Shown here in pieces: positions 63,967 through 64,000 of a stretch of 64,000 nt of DNA; position 1 is the stretch's first letter, and each line of letters opens with the position of its first letter. The position numbers and the translations under genes are program-made. The stretch covers positions 1,069,615 to 1,133,614 of the forward strand of contig JAHXHN010000001.1 of the NCBI GenBank assembly GCA_025656675.1, written 5' to 3'. The notes below the pieces were generated by a model that worked only from the letters and a program-made list of their open reading frames with translations, was not told the origin of the DNA and ran no database searches. Origin of the DNA: Candidatus Thiodiazotropha sp. (ex Codakia rugifera). Its GTDB lineage: Bacteria > Pseudomonadota > Gammaproteobacteria > Chromatiales > Chromatiaceae.

Positions 63967-64000
63967 GCCTAACAGTTACGTTAACGAGACCCACTGTCTC
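63967..64000. repeat. Repeat R2 (continues past the window edge)
   Basis: GCCTAACAGTTACGTTAACG followed by AGACCCACTGTCTC. On the minus strand it ends in GTTAGGC, which fits the GTTRRRY core of integron attC sites. Over its last 31 bases it matches R1 at about 28 positions. The element runs off the end of the window. Confidence 0.55.

Overview
The window reads as a chromosomal segment of a free-living, sulfur-oxidising gammaproteobacterium (Chromatiales-like chemolithotroph). The evidence is the lipA-lipB-ybeD-dacA-rlpA-mltB-rodA-mrdA-mreDCB gene order, a gatCAB operon, and a block of sulfur-metabolism genes (DsrE-like, TusA, a sulfide:quinone-reductase-like flavoprotein, DUF1641) beside a thiocyanate hydrolase cluster. 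No tRNA, rRNA or CRISPR array was seen.

Layout. 1-11 kb (minus strand): lipoate synthesis followed by the rod-shape/elongasome genes, tightly packed and largely overlapping. 11-13.4 kb: a DUF6502/DUF5666 lipoprotein pair. 14-17.2 kb: gatCAB, then a secreted metalloprotease. 19.7-37.5 kb: the accessory core. It holds an alginate-export-type porin, a CbiM-type cobalt permease, a methyltransferase, a second outer-membrane barrel, an orphan GlcF, a CynR-like LysR regulator, scnB-scnA-scnC plus a P15K-like cobalt chaperone, an ABC uptake system of the NrtA/SsuA/TauA class with two near-duplicate permeases, an IS3 remnant, then dsrE-tusA-SQR-like-DUF1641. 38-41.8 kb: an SLC13-type transporter divergent from a LysR gene and a GFA-family protein. 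42-46.4 kb: a tungsten-type aldehyde ferredoxin oxidoreductase (AOR) operon with its own MoaD-like protein. 46.6-61.7 kb: mostly housekeeping genes (GDSL hydrolase, Mo-carrier-like protein, alpha/beta hydrolase, pyk, sodB, hydantoinase B, HybE-like, HDOD, recQ, NAGGN amidotransferase, HD-GYP, grxD, dCMP deaminase). 61.7-64 kb: an AT-richer accessory segment of same-orientation small genes separated by repeats.

Main result. Five places between 19.6 and 28.2 kb carry the same promoter module: an ATAG-N7-CTAT dyad (a LysR T-N11-A box), a conserved AATCAGAATT-like spacer, a TTGGAC-like -35 box 21-22 nt downstream of the dyad, and a TGG-TAAATA-like -10 box after a 16-nt spacer. The dyad centre falls near -63, where LysR recognition sites normally sit. 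The module precedes the first porin, the cobalt permease, the second porin plus glcF, and (next to the LysR gene itself, in a roughly 87-bp tandem triplicate) the thiocyanate hydrolase operon. The inference is a LysR regulon that couples entry through the outer membrane and cobalt supply to a cobalt-dependent thiocyanate hydrolase; the sulfur released could feed the nearby DsrE/TusA/SQR-like genes. I do not know of a published description of this regulon and could not search for one.

Limits: identifications rest on motifs and remembered family resemblance, with no database search. Coordinates of short sites were counted by hand and may be off by a base or two.
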